Shown piece by piece: positions 23,985 through 35,870 of a stretch of 64,000 bases of DNA (position 1 is its first letter; each line of letters starts with the position of its first letter). Source of the DNA: Hetaerina americana (taxonomy: Eukaryota; Arthropoda; Insecta; Odonata; Calopterygidae); NCBI GenBank assembly GCA_022747635.1, contig JAKTNV010000001.1:21099072-21163071 (forward strand), given 5' to 3'. Under the pieces are notes generated by a model, which worked only from the letters and a program-made list of their open reading frames with translations, was not told where the DNA came from and ran no database searches. Position numbers and translations under genes: made by a program.

Positions 23985-24340
23985 TTTATAGAGCAAAGAA
24001 ACATGATAATTGAAACAAGATGTTAGGCATAGATTGGTAGCTTTTAAGATATGGGTATGGAAAAGGACGGAAAAGGTGAAATGGAAGAGAAGGAAAACAA
24101 ATAAGGTGAAAGACATGGCGGGTGAATAGAGAGGATTGTAAGGAGATATCCAAAGAGGCAGGATAAATAGACAGAGGACATTTTGATTCGTGATGAACTG
24201 TTTCAAGACATAAATGGGAGAATGTTGGGCAAGAAGGGAGGAAGGGGGAGAAAAAGGGCAGGGATGTTTGAAGGGATGAAGGGAGATAGAATGTGTGCAC
24301 CACTGAGGAAGAGTTTATTGTATTGTGGAATGCCAGACCA
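23985..24340 (+). mobile_element. LINE 3' fragment, right arm of an inverted pair
   Basis: The plus strand covers the same LINE segment as the copy to its left: an EKVKW-like region, then a GRMLGKKGGRGRKRAGM-like motif, then the 3' UTR. Stops and frameshifts are frequent. Confidence 0.55.
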
Positions 24341-24647
24341 GGTCCCTGGGTTATCCCGATATACATCAAAGTCTACTACTCTGTTTAAACTTACTGGCCT
24401 AATCAACCCATATAGATCCCTGATTAATATAAGGTGCATGATACTAAATTCATAAAAACCTTATGCACACATTTCTATTCCAGTTAGAAGTAAAAAATTA
24501 ACCATCTGCAATTTCTAAAATGCCTATTAACATAGGCACATTAAAACATGAACAATTCCAACTAGACCCACTTAATGCCCATGAATGGTGATAAACAAAA
24601 AAATGTAAACTGAAGAATAAATAAAAACATCAACATAATCAAGATTA

Positions 24648-24653
24648 TTTATT
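24648..24653 (-). terminator. Candidate poly(A) signal of the ATP synthase d gene
   Basis: AATAAA on the minus strand, about 290 bp after the stop codon. Confidence 0.5.
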
Positions 24654-24939
24654 TACAGTAATGAACACTAAATGTTTTGTAACATATATACCCTTACTTG
24701 TTGACCTCCTGTAAGTTGACCAAGGGCACAATATTTCTACAATGACAGTGAGAAGAATCAGTTTCTCACGCAAGGATGACAACAAAAACAAGATTGTATT
24801 TGCGTGCCACCACTGCCATAAAAGATAACGTTTCTGAAAAATATCTTTCCAGGTGGCGTCACCTTCAGATTCCATTCAATTGCCCATCCAAGCAAAATAA
24901 GGGCAAATTACATTTGGCTCTACACGAAAACATCCTTCT

Positions 24940-27900
24940 CTAATGGCCAGCAGTTTCATCTCTCTTCTCCATGCCTGGCTGCTCTTCTGGAGTGTGAGGC
25001 CAAAAGGTGGGCCTCTTCTCAGAGTCCAAAGCCTGAAAAAAATTGGACATGATATCTTCAAACAATTCAATATTGAGTAATAATGAGCAAAAAAAACCAT
25101 GCTATTCCTCTACAACTGTAGGATATGCTGCAGGAATTAGTCTCTCATCATCTTGTTCTGGACAAGAAGGATATTTAAACTAGCAGCTATAGCAGTAGTA
25201 ATATGGGAAGGTAATAAACAGCCGTGATCATTTATGCATTTAGGGAAAAGTTGGTACAATTTGGCAGCGGTTGAATTTTCACGGAATGAGGGAAGAATGG
25301 GTGGAGAGAAACCCAATTTCAGCATTATTCCACTCTTAATGAAAGATGCCACGGGGTCATTCAGTTTAACATCACATCCAACAGATTAGATGCTCCACTT
25401 GAAGTGCTCTCCACATACGTAGAAACCCAAGTAGTCATCAGGATGTATCTGCAAAATTAACTAGGCTTCTCACAACTTGCAACTGATGATAACGTACAAC
25501 ACATCCTGTTGACCTCCTCCAATTTGAATAATTCCAACAGTGAAGATGTCTTGGGACTTCAAATAGTTGAAAGAAGACTAAGAGGGCACAGGTTCAACGC
25601 TGATAGACTTGTATAGATTGATGCTGAAATCTATCCTAAACTATTATACTTTAATGTAACAATCAATCATTCTGTAATTAGTGTTAACATTTATTTCTTA
25701 TCCCAAAACTCCCGGTTTTCTAGTCCATGAACCATGATTTCCCATACCTTTCCTTAAAATATAAGCAGAAACCATCATGAACGAAATGCACCTACATACT
25801 ATCACAGACATTGCTCAAATATTCAGGCTTGATATGTTTATGAAGAAGGCATGTTTGATTTCTCACAAATAATGTAGTTTTGGACAGGCTGAACAATAAT
25901 ATATTTTTCTTTTAAGACTAACAACATACAACTTGATACCAGACACTTACATGCAGATATCCTTCTTCAATGACACACATTTCCTTCCCCCCTTCATTCT
26001 ATTCAACATTCCTATCCTTTTTTGAGAAAAGTCAAACAACTGTGGTAGATGCTGAGACAGTAACTTTAATGAAGCTGTCTTCTAATAAGCATTAAAATGT
26101 ATCAATTTCAAAATCATTTAATTGACTGGGAAATCAAAGTATCCACATCTGAATCCTGATTAGGGGAAATGATATTTACACTTTGAAATCGATGCATTTT
26201 AAGGCCCATTAGCTCAAATTGACTTGCCTCTCCTTAAAAAAAAAAACCTGACATTAGGCACCACAGTAAACCGCTCCAATTCTGCACACTTCTTACTCCC
26301 CTTTATTCCATCCAACATTCATATTCTATTCCATCCCCTTCCTCGTTTGGCTAATGTTCTCCCCTCTTACAGTCTTCAATTACCCAACGCCAATGAAAAT
26401 GCTCAGCATCCATCTTTATAGTCTCTTTTTGATTTCTCCCAACATTCTCCCCTTCCCTCTTACCATGCCTAGCATTTTATTTTCCTTTCTTTCAATTTTA
26501 CCTTTTCCATCTCTCTCCAAACCTACATTTCAAAAGCCTCAAAATATCTATGCCTATTATCTTGTTTGAATGATTATTTTTCCCCTCTATACAAAACGAT
26601 GCTCAGTGTCTAAGTTTTGCTAACTAATATTTTCTTAACATCCTTCACTTCCCTGTCATCCATTTCCTTCTCCTTGTAAAAGGTTCTTTACCTGACACAA
26701 TTCTCCTCCTTACAGTCCTTCAGACTTTCTCCATTTTAGTACAAAACACTTCCAGGATAGGCAAACTTTTCTACCTGCTTTAGAATAGGACCTACAATTT
26801 TAACTTCTAGCTGCCTCCCCCTCATTCTTAAAGACCTCATAACCTTTGTTTTACTTTAACTGATTCTCATCTCCTGCCTATCACACAATGATTTTCTAAA
26901 GCACTTGGCAAACTCCTGGATAAGTAAACCTTGATCATCCAAAGATTCAACTGATTTTAAGAATTCCATGCCAACTTTCATTCCGATGACCAATTCTTTC
27001 CATGCCATTTTTAACACTTCCTTTAAATTTTTAGTAAAAAGCACATGTTGTAAAGGATACCACTGTCTTACACCTCTTACTAACACCACCTATTTGAACT
27101 CTCCATTTGCCACTCAAACCTGAACAGTCGCAGACATGTACTTGTAGCAGATATCACCTATTAGTAGAATCTATTCCTATTTCCTACATTATATTGATTG
27201 ATTCCACCCAGTTTACTCCTGGAAAAAAATTGTCCTAAATTTTGTACATTTCCATTAAATATTTTATGATGCAAATTTCACCTGAGTCAGATCAGGTACA
27301 AGGCAGAGGAAGGTAAAACACATCCGATAAGTAAAGGGTAAAGGCTTGAAGGCAGGCCTCATACCTTCATCTGATAGAGCTGAAAATGAGTATCAAAAGA
27401 ATTTTTTTAATTAGAGGGAAAGTGCAATATTCTTAAATTTTCATTACTGACTTATCTACACGATTATACAACATAGTATATGTTTGTCCAGTACATTAAA
27501 TGAAAATCTAAAGGTTTATTTCAGCCAATTTGTTTAAACACCTTATTTAACAACCATTTAATAAGAACTTCAAAAAAGAGAGCAAAATTTCCTCCTCTCC
27601 TATTTTAAGAAGGGGTTCATATTATTACCATTCGATGGATCAACAACTAAGGTATCTTTAAAATGATAATCATTCTATTGGAATACTTCCAAGAGAAATC
27701 AATGAACACTTTGCTGTTGGTGAGAGTAAAACTTTCAGTTTTTGGCAGTTAGCATCTCTTTTATAATAATTGACCTTTTTCTTGCACACTCTTCGCCTTA
27801 CAGGAAATAAGGTTATCTTTCCATACCCAATAAATGTATTTACATGAAAATGCCTAGGCGATACTTTCAAAAAAGAAAATACAATGCAAAATAAAATTAC

Positions 27901-30900
27901 ATTGAGAAGTGTTCGCGAAATATTCTGAACAAGCTAAAAATATAACTATTTTCAAAATGGCATGACACCACTACGAGTCCTTGACATTTTTAAATTCTTG
28001 AATAGAAATAGATTGAGCAACTTTTCATGTATTTTAATAGAAATAAGCAAAAGGAACCCAAATACATGACAAAAAAATTACTCAAATCAGTCATTCTTTT
28101 GCTCCACACCAGACAAGTTTTGAAGTATGTACTGTAATAGGGGATGAAAAAGATGAGCTTAGAGCAATTTCTTTCCGAGTTTTTCGTATGACTCCGATCC
28201 GACTTTCACCAATATTTCACACCCAAATAAAAATCCCCAAATCTTACAGTTTTCCAAAAACGAGGCGGCAACTCTTACAATTTAAAACTGTCATTTTTGA
28301 CACCATGAACCAAAACTTTCACGATGATACTGTCACAATGTTTTGGTCAAAGAATACATAAAAATTTAGCTAATACCCAACAAAATAATCACAAAGAGGA
28401 ACTGAAAAAATACATATAATGATGGCTGTTAAATCCATTTTAAATTCAAAAATCTCAAACTCACTGTTCTATTAACATGAATGGCTGAAGGTATTTTCAA
28501 AGAAAAAAAGTCTCATATTTACCATATTTCCCAACCCATAAGAGACATCATGATTGTCCAGGCAAGAATTAACGAAAAATACTCAGATGAGTATTTTTTA
28601 GGAGATTTTTCTTTCCTAGGAGATATATCCTATAAAATCTTAAATCGCCTTCCAACAAAACTCAAAAACGGCCTTTAACACACCCATTACTCTCTCCTAT
28701 ACTCTTTGCTAATGGCAAAGAAAAACAGGATACATTTAATAAATCAGGCATCTACAAACTTAAACGCGATAATTGCAACACACATTATGCCATCCAAACT
28801 GAGAGGAATTACAAAACGTGAGCCCAAGAACACGCCATGTGTCACAAAAATCAAAACCCCCAATTCCCTCTTTGCAAAACACCTCTTAGATTGTAAACAA
28901 AATAGTAATTTTGTCCCAAAAATACTACATATCCTCCCTTAAGGATTAAAATTGGATGCTCTGGGGCTAATCGAGATTCAAAGGCACTTGGCAATGACAA
29001 TGAGCAATTATATGCCCATCCCCCACCCCCTCCTTTCCGAAAATTTGACCTTAAGGGTTAACAAATATATTGGTCCAAAGCATTCAGGTGCATCTACGCC
29101 TTGACCGGACCCTATGAAACACACCCTCGACCACAGACTTTCACTTCCAAAATTCCCCTGACCCTACACAGCTTACGGCAACCATTGGATTTGCTTAACT
29201 TCGAGGAGATGGTAAGCAAATCCAATGGTTTTAAGTAGCCGTTCATCCCCCCCCCTCCCATAAACCCAGGCTAGACCCAAGCCATATTAATAAGCAAGGC
29301 ACCACCACCTCTTCTTCCTTTAACCGACGAAGCCACGACTGCCGACTGTGAAATTCCAGAACCCTCCCCCTGCCCTGACCTTCAACTTCCCCCCTCTCCT
29401 CTATCCAATGGGTATATATTAAACAGCTGTGCACGTAAATTGTATCTGATGATGCAGCAATTTTGGGAAACTCGTTGTACTGTGAAAAAAAGTCTGTGGA
29501 ATATTAAACACTCATTTAATATGAGCATTAAACAATACTGCAAAGTGAAGCCAGAAAGTGTTAGGTATGAATTCACAAATTCAATTATTATTATTATTAT
29601 GTAATCTACCGGTTAAGGCAGGTTTTTGGATGGACATCATTACTAATTAAATAATTTGTGACCCCTAGCAAAACACAACATCCTACTCTACATCAGGTCC
29701 CTCTTCATCTCCGAGTACTTTCTTCCTCCCTTCATCCCTTTCCAACATCCCTATCCTGTTCCTTCCCTTTCCTCATTTGCCTAACATTCTCCCCTCTATC
29801 ACAGTCTTCAACATCCCACTGCCGGTCAATACCCCCTTCATCCACTTTTCCTGCCTCCATAGGATTTCTCCCAATAAACCCCTCTCTTCGCCCACCATAC
29901 CAAGTACTTCCTCGTTTGTTTTCTTCTCTGTCCATTTCACCTTCTCCATTCTTCTCCACACCCACATTTCAAAAGCCTCCAATCTACGTCTATCGTCCTG
30001 CTTTAATGACCACGTTTCCGCGCCATACATAGCTACGCTCCATATCAAAGTTTTTATGACTCTTTTCAAAACATCCTTACTCTATGTCCCCGTCATCAAC
30101 TCCCTCCTCCTTGTGAAAGCCTCTTTGCCTAGCGCAATTCTTCTCCTTACGTCCCTACTACTTTGACCGTGTTGCTCCAAAACACTACCGAGATACTGTG
30201 AGGTTATTATCATTTTAACTTTTTATGCAAAGCTTAGTTCCTGTTATTATTTTGATATTATTCAAATTTTCTAATAAATGCAACTATCTTCTACGCCTTT
30301 ACTTTCATTCTTATACTATTAAATAAGTCTCAATGCCTTTAGGTTCAGAGTTAATCGGGAGGGATACAATGTGGGTATTTGCAGAGGCGCGACCCAATTT
30401 TGCCGTTAGCCCAATGCATATTAAGTTTTACAGCAGGATCACATGTGAGAAGAAACTAAATGCACTACATTTACAAATTATTTGGAAAACTTTTTAGGAG
30501 GCACATTCTTAAAAAAATCTCTCAATTAATACTGACTCAAAACAATGATATTATCGAAATTTTTAATAAGGCAACCCCATTTTCTATGACTGACACAGGG
30601 AAAAATACTTAAAAAGTTAACATTTTTCCCATGAATCAACAGAAGTTTATAGGTTGAAGTTACACCCGTGCAACCCCCCCCGCCCATTTGATTCAGCCTG
30701 ATTTTAGAGCACACTTTGGAGTAAAAAAAATGGCCTAGGGTGGGGAGGGAAATTGGTTTCAATAAATATTTGCTTTTAATTAAAATTCATTTGGTTCAAA
30801 ATAATTTCCTGAGCAGGTAGTGGGCCCAATTTTTTAGCACTATAATGAATAGTACATGTAACCATAGTATGCTTGCACACACATATTTCACAATTAATTA

Positions 30901-33276
30901 AAAAATTATAATCGATGACAAGATTATTGCTGGGGGCGGTTCAGTATTTCTAAACTTTTCAGTTGACAGTACAATTACACCTTTTGGACGGATTTAATAG
31001 AGGTGGAAAGTATACAAGGTTAAAGAATGATATTTTATTAAAACATTCATACAATATGGAGTTTATGCATTTTTTGTCACATTAGTTAGGGCTTAGGAGT
31101 AGTCTGTAGTAGTAACAGGGTGTATCAAAAAACTACCTTGAGTAGGTAGACTACACCTAATAATAGGTATAAATATGCTTAAATATCACACCACACCAGA
31201 TAATTAATCAAATATATGAAAAAAAAAGTTTTTAAAAATGCCCTTGAACATGTAGCAAACAGTGTACTTCCTTGAGGAATGCTGCATTTTGGTGAGGTAA
31301 TACGTAAAAAAGAACTAAAATTGTTGATAGGAAGATTTTGGGTTCGCACATGGACGAAGGCACAAATTTGTATACTGCGGTGTAACGGTTACCAGATTAA
31401 TCTCGGAAATGTTAGTCAGGTCTTAGATGGCCCAATTCCCAAAGCAAAGCATCTGCTTGGACATGAAATCGTGAACTTGGGCTATTACCGTATCTATCAG
31501 TCTAATCTCAGGGATATTCACATGATTTTTTGTTGGTACAAACAATTTAAATGGTACATCATTTAATTATTCAAGATAACTCAATATTTTTTTAATAATT
31601 TACACAAGCTCGATAATTTTTAATAGGTCCTGTCATTTGACATATTGGCTGTCCAGTTTTAAGTATTTCTAGACCTTCTCCAAATCTCCATCATCTCTGA
31701 GACAATTTATTCAAGTATCTAACAGCATAGTACTGCCCTCATCTTTATGTACCAAATTCAACAAGTTTTCGCTACAACCAAATTTAACTGTTAATTCATT
31801 GCAATCTAAGAAACCAATTACAGAACTTCATAAAGTTCTCCAAGTTATTTATCTTTTTAAATTAAGTTAAAATATGGTTACCTTTTTTGGATAACCCTTT
31901 GAACATAATCCATTTCGTTTTTGCTCAACACTCTTAAAGAGTTTTTCTTAATGACATCTTCATTAGATTTCTATCATTACTTTTTAAACTGTTCCTAAAA
32001 TGTGGGTGAATTTTACTTTGTCTCCTTAATGCAGCTCTGACATATCTATTGTACCATCATGGTTCCTTATTGTTACATTACAATTTGCGTGGAATTAAGT
32101 TCCCTATCCCATCATCTAAAATAGCTCCTCTAATTAAAAATTCTGAAACACAAGAGCGCTTTCCAACAGTTCTAGTCGCATTCATAACGAATACAATTGA
32201 GTTTTAAGTTTACTGCGATGAACATTCCTCCACCTAAACTATTAGGCCAGTCTTATTTACAGGTAATGAAACATTTCGGAAATACTCCAGTCTGCATTAT
32301 CCTCTGTGAGCCAACTTTCAGTATTCATGAAGTCAGTACCTTCAAGTATATTATTTATCTGATCTTTAATTTTTTTATACTTCGGCAATTTAATGCGATA
32401 ACATTTATATTGTTTAACAATGCACGCATTCGGAGCGGGGCTGAAATCACACGTCTCACAAATATCATTATTACCTTTCCGAAAGCACAGTTCTGATAAA
32501 ACATTAACTTGGGAAATCTTTGAGGCTTTTAAAATATCCTGATAAATATTTTGCTTCATCCGACACAACAAATGAGAAAATATAATAAAAGAGTCGGTAA
32601 AAATGGACTATATTGAAAAAATAACTCACCAGTTCAGGATATGAATCCTTGTAATCCTCCATGGTCATTTGATCAATTGGAAGGAGCGAGTTGATGTGAT
32701 CCAATTCTTTTTGGAAATCAGTAATTCTTGCATTAGAATCTTGGACAAATTTCTTCACTTCCTCCATCTAAAATATTAGATTTTATTAATATCTTTGTGA
32801 CAAATGATATATTTCTTCTAAAATAACACTCCTTTCAATTAGTAGCTTACAACTTGCTTCTCTTGAGCCTCAACTAAAGCAGTTGCGGTATCTGGGGGAT
32901 AAGGAATTTTCATTGATTCGTACTGCTTCTGGAAGGCATCAGCCATACCAGCTACTGGCACAGTTTTCTTGTAGAATGCCCAATCAATTTTTGGTAGAGA
33001 CTCGGGGTTTGCTAACACTCTAAAATTAAAACAGGTTGTATTAAAGAACTTTAAGCACAAATTTGAGAGGTTAAAGCATAATGAGTACAAAATTTACTGC
33101 AAAATTATAATACAATATCACAAGGCAGACGGCAGTTACAAGGCTATAATTTACCTCCTCAAGTAAACATCGGACTTGGCCTTGAAAGCAATAAAGTTGC
33201 CCTGTTGTTTAGGATGGACTCTTTCGAGCATTGCTGCCCAATTTACGGCTGATTTGGTCACTCGTCTTCCAGCCAT
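24940..33276 (-). CDS. ATPsynD: ATP synthase subunit d, mitochondrial (complete, 4 exons, 173 aa)
   Basis: Peripheral-stalk subunit of the mitochondrial F1Fo ATP synthase, on the matrix side of the inner membrane. Exons on the minus strand: 33155-33276 (ATG at 33274-33276), 32851-33019, 32630-32767 and 24940-25032 (stop TAG at 24940-24942). All introns are GT-AG and the frames join exactly (phases 2, 0, 0). The N-terminus MAGRRVTKSAVNW, the central IDWAFYKKTVPVAG and DQMTMEDYKDSYPEL, and the C-terminal KRPTFWPHTPEEQ are hallmarks of the family; fly homologues are about 178 aa. The PTFWPHTPEE motif is on a separate 93-bp exon 7.6 kb away. No classical presequence is evident, as is usual for subunit d. 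The gene is convergent with the SDR gene. Every exon is intact, so I see no sign of a pseudogene. Confidence 0.96.
25150..25450 (-). mobile_element. SINE family 1 copy in ATPsynD intron
   Basis: The minus strand repeats the body of the SINE at 18161-18465: an AAGTGCTCTCCAC-equivalent word, the GGGGTC block, GGTTTCTCTCCACCC and a tail with TACTACTGCTA. Confidence 0.6.
25965..26215. mobile_element. Short LINE 3' piece plus foldback element copy 2
   Basis: About 25965-26020 matches the LINE 3' coding end on the minus strand. About 26090-26210 is an imperfect foldback whose right arm (TTTACACTTTGAAATCGATG) matches the right arm of the foldback at 2523-2626. Confidence 0.45.
26250..26900 (-). mobile_element. 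LINE 3' fragment in ATPsynD intron
   Basis: The minus strand carries the degraded LINE C-terminal coding region and 3' end, homologous to 29580-30180. It is sense to the host gene. Broken throughout. Confidence 0.55.
26900..28450 (-). other. ATPsynD intron stretch with nothing recognised
   Basis: AT-rich, only short frames, no repeat that I could match within the window. Confidence 0.5.
28480..29560 (+). mobile_element. Penelope-like element relic: GIY-YIG endonuclease end and terminal repeat
   Basis: Plus-strand frames at 28741-28935 read SGIYKLKRDNCNTHYAIQTE with a following NYKT, the GIY...YIGQT(G)R core of a GIY-YIG nuclease with the second motif decayed (YAIQTE). A shifted frame then reads PNSLFAKHLLDCK, the histidine-containing follow-on seen in Penelope-like C-termini. 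About 500 bp further, CTGATGATGCAGCAATTTTG followed by GGAAACTCGT (29446-29475) resembles the terminal-repeat motif of these elements. Several frameshifts and stops show the relic is dead. Confidence 0.5.
29180..29230. repeat. Hairpin with 18-bp perfect stem
   Basis: 29180-29197 and 29213-29230 are exact reverse complements (AACCATTGGATTTGCTTA) around a 15-base loop, inside the Penelope-like relic. Confidence 0.6.
29580..30180 (-). mobile_element. LINE 3' end, best-preserved copy of the family
   Basis: The minus strand has a long open stretch with RLEAFEMWVWRRMEKVKW, then [33 protein letters not shown] and VIEGRMLGK. This is the C-terminal end of an endonuclease/reverse transcriptase LINE. 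The 3' UTR ends at about 29580 in an (ATT)n tail. It is 5'-truncated. This copy serves as the reference for the other fragments. Confidence 0.7.
30345..30790. repeat. Unclassified interspersed repeat, copy 1
   Basis: Clearly homologous to 56115-56560 in the same orientation: both have GAGATACAATGTG-like starts, CCCAATGCATATT, ACATGTGA, CTGACTCAAAACA, TATCGAAATTT and AGTTA(C/T)ACCCGTG in the same order. No coding frame or terminal repeat seen. Confidence 0.65.
31600..32530 (-). mobile_element. Second LINE family: endonuclease-domain relic (CR1/Jockey-like)
   Basis: The minus strand reads KIKDQINNILEGTDFMNTES then WLTEDNADWS (about 32500-32300), an apurinic-type endonuclease core with its TESWL motif. 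It continues as GGGMFIAVNLKLN and ELNSTQIVM, with several stops. It lies wholly in the last ATPsynD intron, with its start close to exon 3. Confidence 0.5.
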
Positions 33277-33324
33277 CTTCTATTATTTGAACAATATCAC
33301 GACACCGGCCTGTTTCCCTATCCA

Positions 33325-33334
33325 CCAAGATGGC
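33325..33334 (-). promoter_or_regulatory. YY1-like GCCATCTTGG site upstream of ATPsynD
   Basis: Reads GCCATCTTGG on the gene strand, about 50 bp before the start codon. The GCCATCTTG motif is common near the start sites of housekeeping and mitochondrial genes. One short match, inference only. Confidence 0.3.
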
Positions 33335-34229
33335 AAAGACAACTTGTAACATGTCCAGTAGATGGCAGCAACTCGGTAACATAAAACGATCACCCTGCGA
33401 CACAGCGGGAAGCTTAAAGCACAATATCGCTTTCGTGCAAAAATGTTTTCACCATTCCAACTTTTTACGCTGAAAGAGGATTATACTATTTTTCATTATA
33501 TTACTAGAAATTCTTTGATTAATATCAAAGATGATTATAGCACACATTAAATAAATGTGTAAGAGCAGCTTATTGCAATTAATTTCCTTACTCATTCTGA
33601 CAACTACTTGACCTACTTTCTACATGATTTTATAAAACATTCCATTAAATTTATATTTTAGATCTTTATCCCGTTTCTCACCGCGAACCTTTTCATAATG
33701 AAGTGCAAACCACCAGAAAAGTAAAGAAATTCAACCCATTAGAGTAGAGTACACTGTTTACCATAGGTACAATGTAGGTTATGTTATCTGTGAATGCACA
33801 GGTAACATTATGCTGTACATTCAACAACTACTCATTTCAATTCATTGATGCTAACATGCAAAAAATTATTTCTGAGGGCAAGTTTCAGTTTGAATGCTAC
33901 AATATAAATGTACGGTATTATATTATTTTTCCTGTGAATTGATACTTTGCACAAACATTGACGACTTTTCTGGACACACTAGTGTAAAATTAAATCATTT
34001 AACTGATCTACCTAGACGAAGTATATGTTCTGAAACAATAGCATCCTAGCGATTATGTACATGGACACACATTTTATAATTCTTCTATCTTGAGTATTGA
34101 TAAAAAATTATAGTGTGCAACTTGGCAGTATGTGTTGTTTTATTTCTTGTAACAAATGATTTGGCTCCATCGTGAGAATAATTCATCATAATTACAGGAA
34201 TTCTAATAGGAAATTAGAAAGGCTAAAAA

Positions 34230-35870
34230 ATATTAAATTGAGGTGAGAAACTAATATGGTAAAAGAAGCATGCCAGAGAATGCAGAGAAATGATATGGAT
34301 TTTATACCGACAGGAAGAAATAGACACCCTTTAGGGAAAGGCGAAGGAACTGTCCCCATGTATTAAAGGAAATTTCATTTAGACTATTGAAAATGTGATG
34401 AGTAAAATATTAATTGACGGAGAAGAGGTTCTGGCATGATGGGAAGAATATATAGAAGAACCAAGTATATGATACATGTAATATACCAGTTAGTATAAAT
34501 GTAGAGCAGGAATAGGATGTTGACCATGATAACTTAAAATCAGAAATACTTGACTGTGAGGTAGAGAAGGCATCAAAGAAAATTTAATTGAAGAACGTTG
34601 TGGAAATATTCTTACCAGACTGCTCATGTATTTAAGAAAATGGGGAGGGAAGAATTTTTATGAGCTCATTCATAGTATTAATAAGGGAGAAATTTGGCCA
34701 AAAGACTTTGTTAATTAAATATAGATGCCATCCCAAAAAGGGAAAAACAGAAAATATTAGAGGACTTGCCTGATTTTAAATATGGAAATGATATTACTTT
34801 GGGACATCAAGGAAAGGAACATAAGGATGTAAAAAAGGAAATGAGTATTCAGGGGGAGATTAGTTTAGATTTAGAAAGAGGATTAGCATGTGTAATACCA
34901 TAGCAATCATGCGGTCATTAGTAGGAAGGAAGTACTAGTACTTAGTTACAAGGATGTATAGGTATGTTTAATGGTTTTTGAGAAGGGATTTAACAGATTA
35001 AACTGGAAACAAATGATGAATATTTTGCAGAATATATTATCAAAATGGGGATATTTTGAAAACTTATTTGGTACTTGTAAATGCCTCAGACTACAAGATT
35101 AATACAGTCAGAATTAATGAGCCCATTAAAACCAAGGGGATAGAAGATGATCCACAAATCAGATTTGTGTATCTGATGATGAATTATTATATAACTAATC
35201 AGTCAGTCATAGGGACACAAAAAACTAAGGGAATTCATCACATTAAAGAAACTGTGTTATGGGTATTGAATGAGATCCAATCATAGGAAAATGAAGGTAA
35301 TAAGGTTCATAATAAATAGAAAAAAGGCTAAGATAAAAATTAAAGCTTGAGATGATGATGAACTATAGCAGTTCATGTATTTAGAAAGTGCTTTAGGGGA
35401 AGTTGGTCAGAGTGTAAATGGTGTTAAAATACAAAGAGAATTAGATAAAGGTTTTTCAAAGAGAAGTGAATGGAAGGCAGAAACCATATTCAAAGAAAGG
35501 ATTTGTTAGTACTTTGGTGCAGAGAACACTTTGTATAGCTTTGAATTTAGTCCTTGAGATAAGAGGTTGTGCATTACTTTGAAGGCCTTTGAGATGTGGG
35601 CATGGAGAATTATGACAAACTAAAATGGACACAAAGAAAAACAATGGAATTCTAGACAAGATGGAGGAGGATAGAGAGAGCTGGGGGGAGAAATATGGAT
35701 GCAGGAGATACTGAGATGCAAAGGGAGGAAAAGAATAGGCATTCAGGATGGAATTGAGGGATGTAGAAAGGATTCAAAACGAAAGAACGAGTAATTGTAA
35801 TATGTTGTGTGGTTTGGGGATATTTTTCATTATATTAGTCAAAGCTAAGAGGTACAGTTAAGTTCTGTTT
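34230..35870 (+). mobile_element. Degenerate LINE relic, RT to 3' end (1.6 kb)
   Basis: Broken plus-strand frames show VMVFEKGFNRLNWKQMMNIL (an FDRVNW-type RT motif, about 34970-35030), YLGSALGEVGQSVNGVK, then LKAFEMWAWRIM and RKRIGIQDGIEG, in LINE order. Same family as 29580-30180 but much older. Confidence 0.6.

Noticed and set aside
29440..29480. A complete hammerhead ribozyme
   Set aside because: CTGATGA and GAAAC are present, but the stem between them is not well paired and no cleavage-site arm was found, so only a terminal-repeat motif is claimed.
29658..30166. Pyrimidine-rich plus-strand frames
   Set aside because: Antisense shadows of the LINE C-terminal region on the minus strand.
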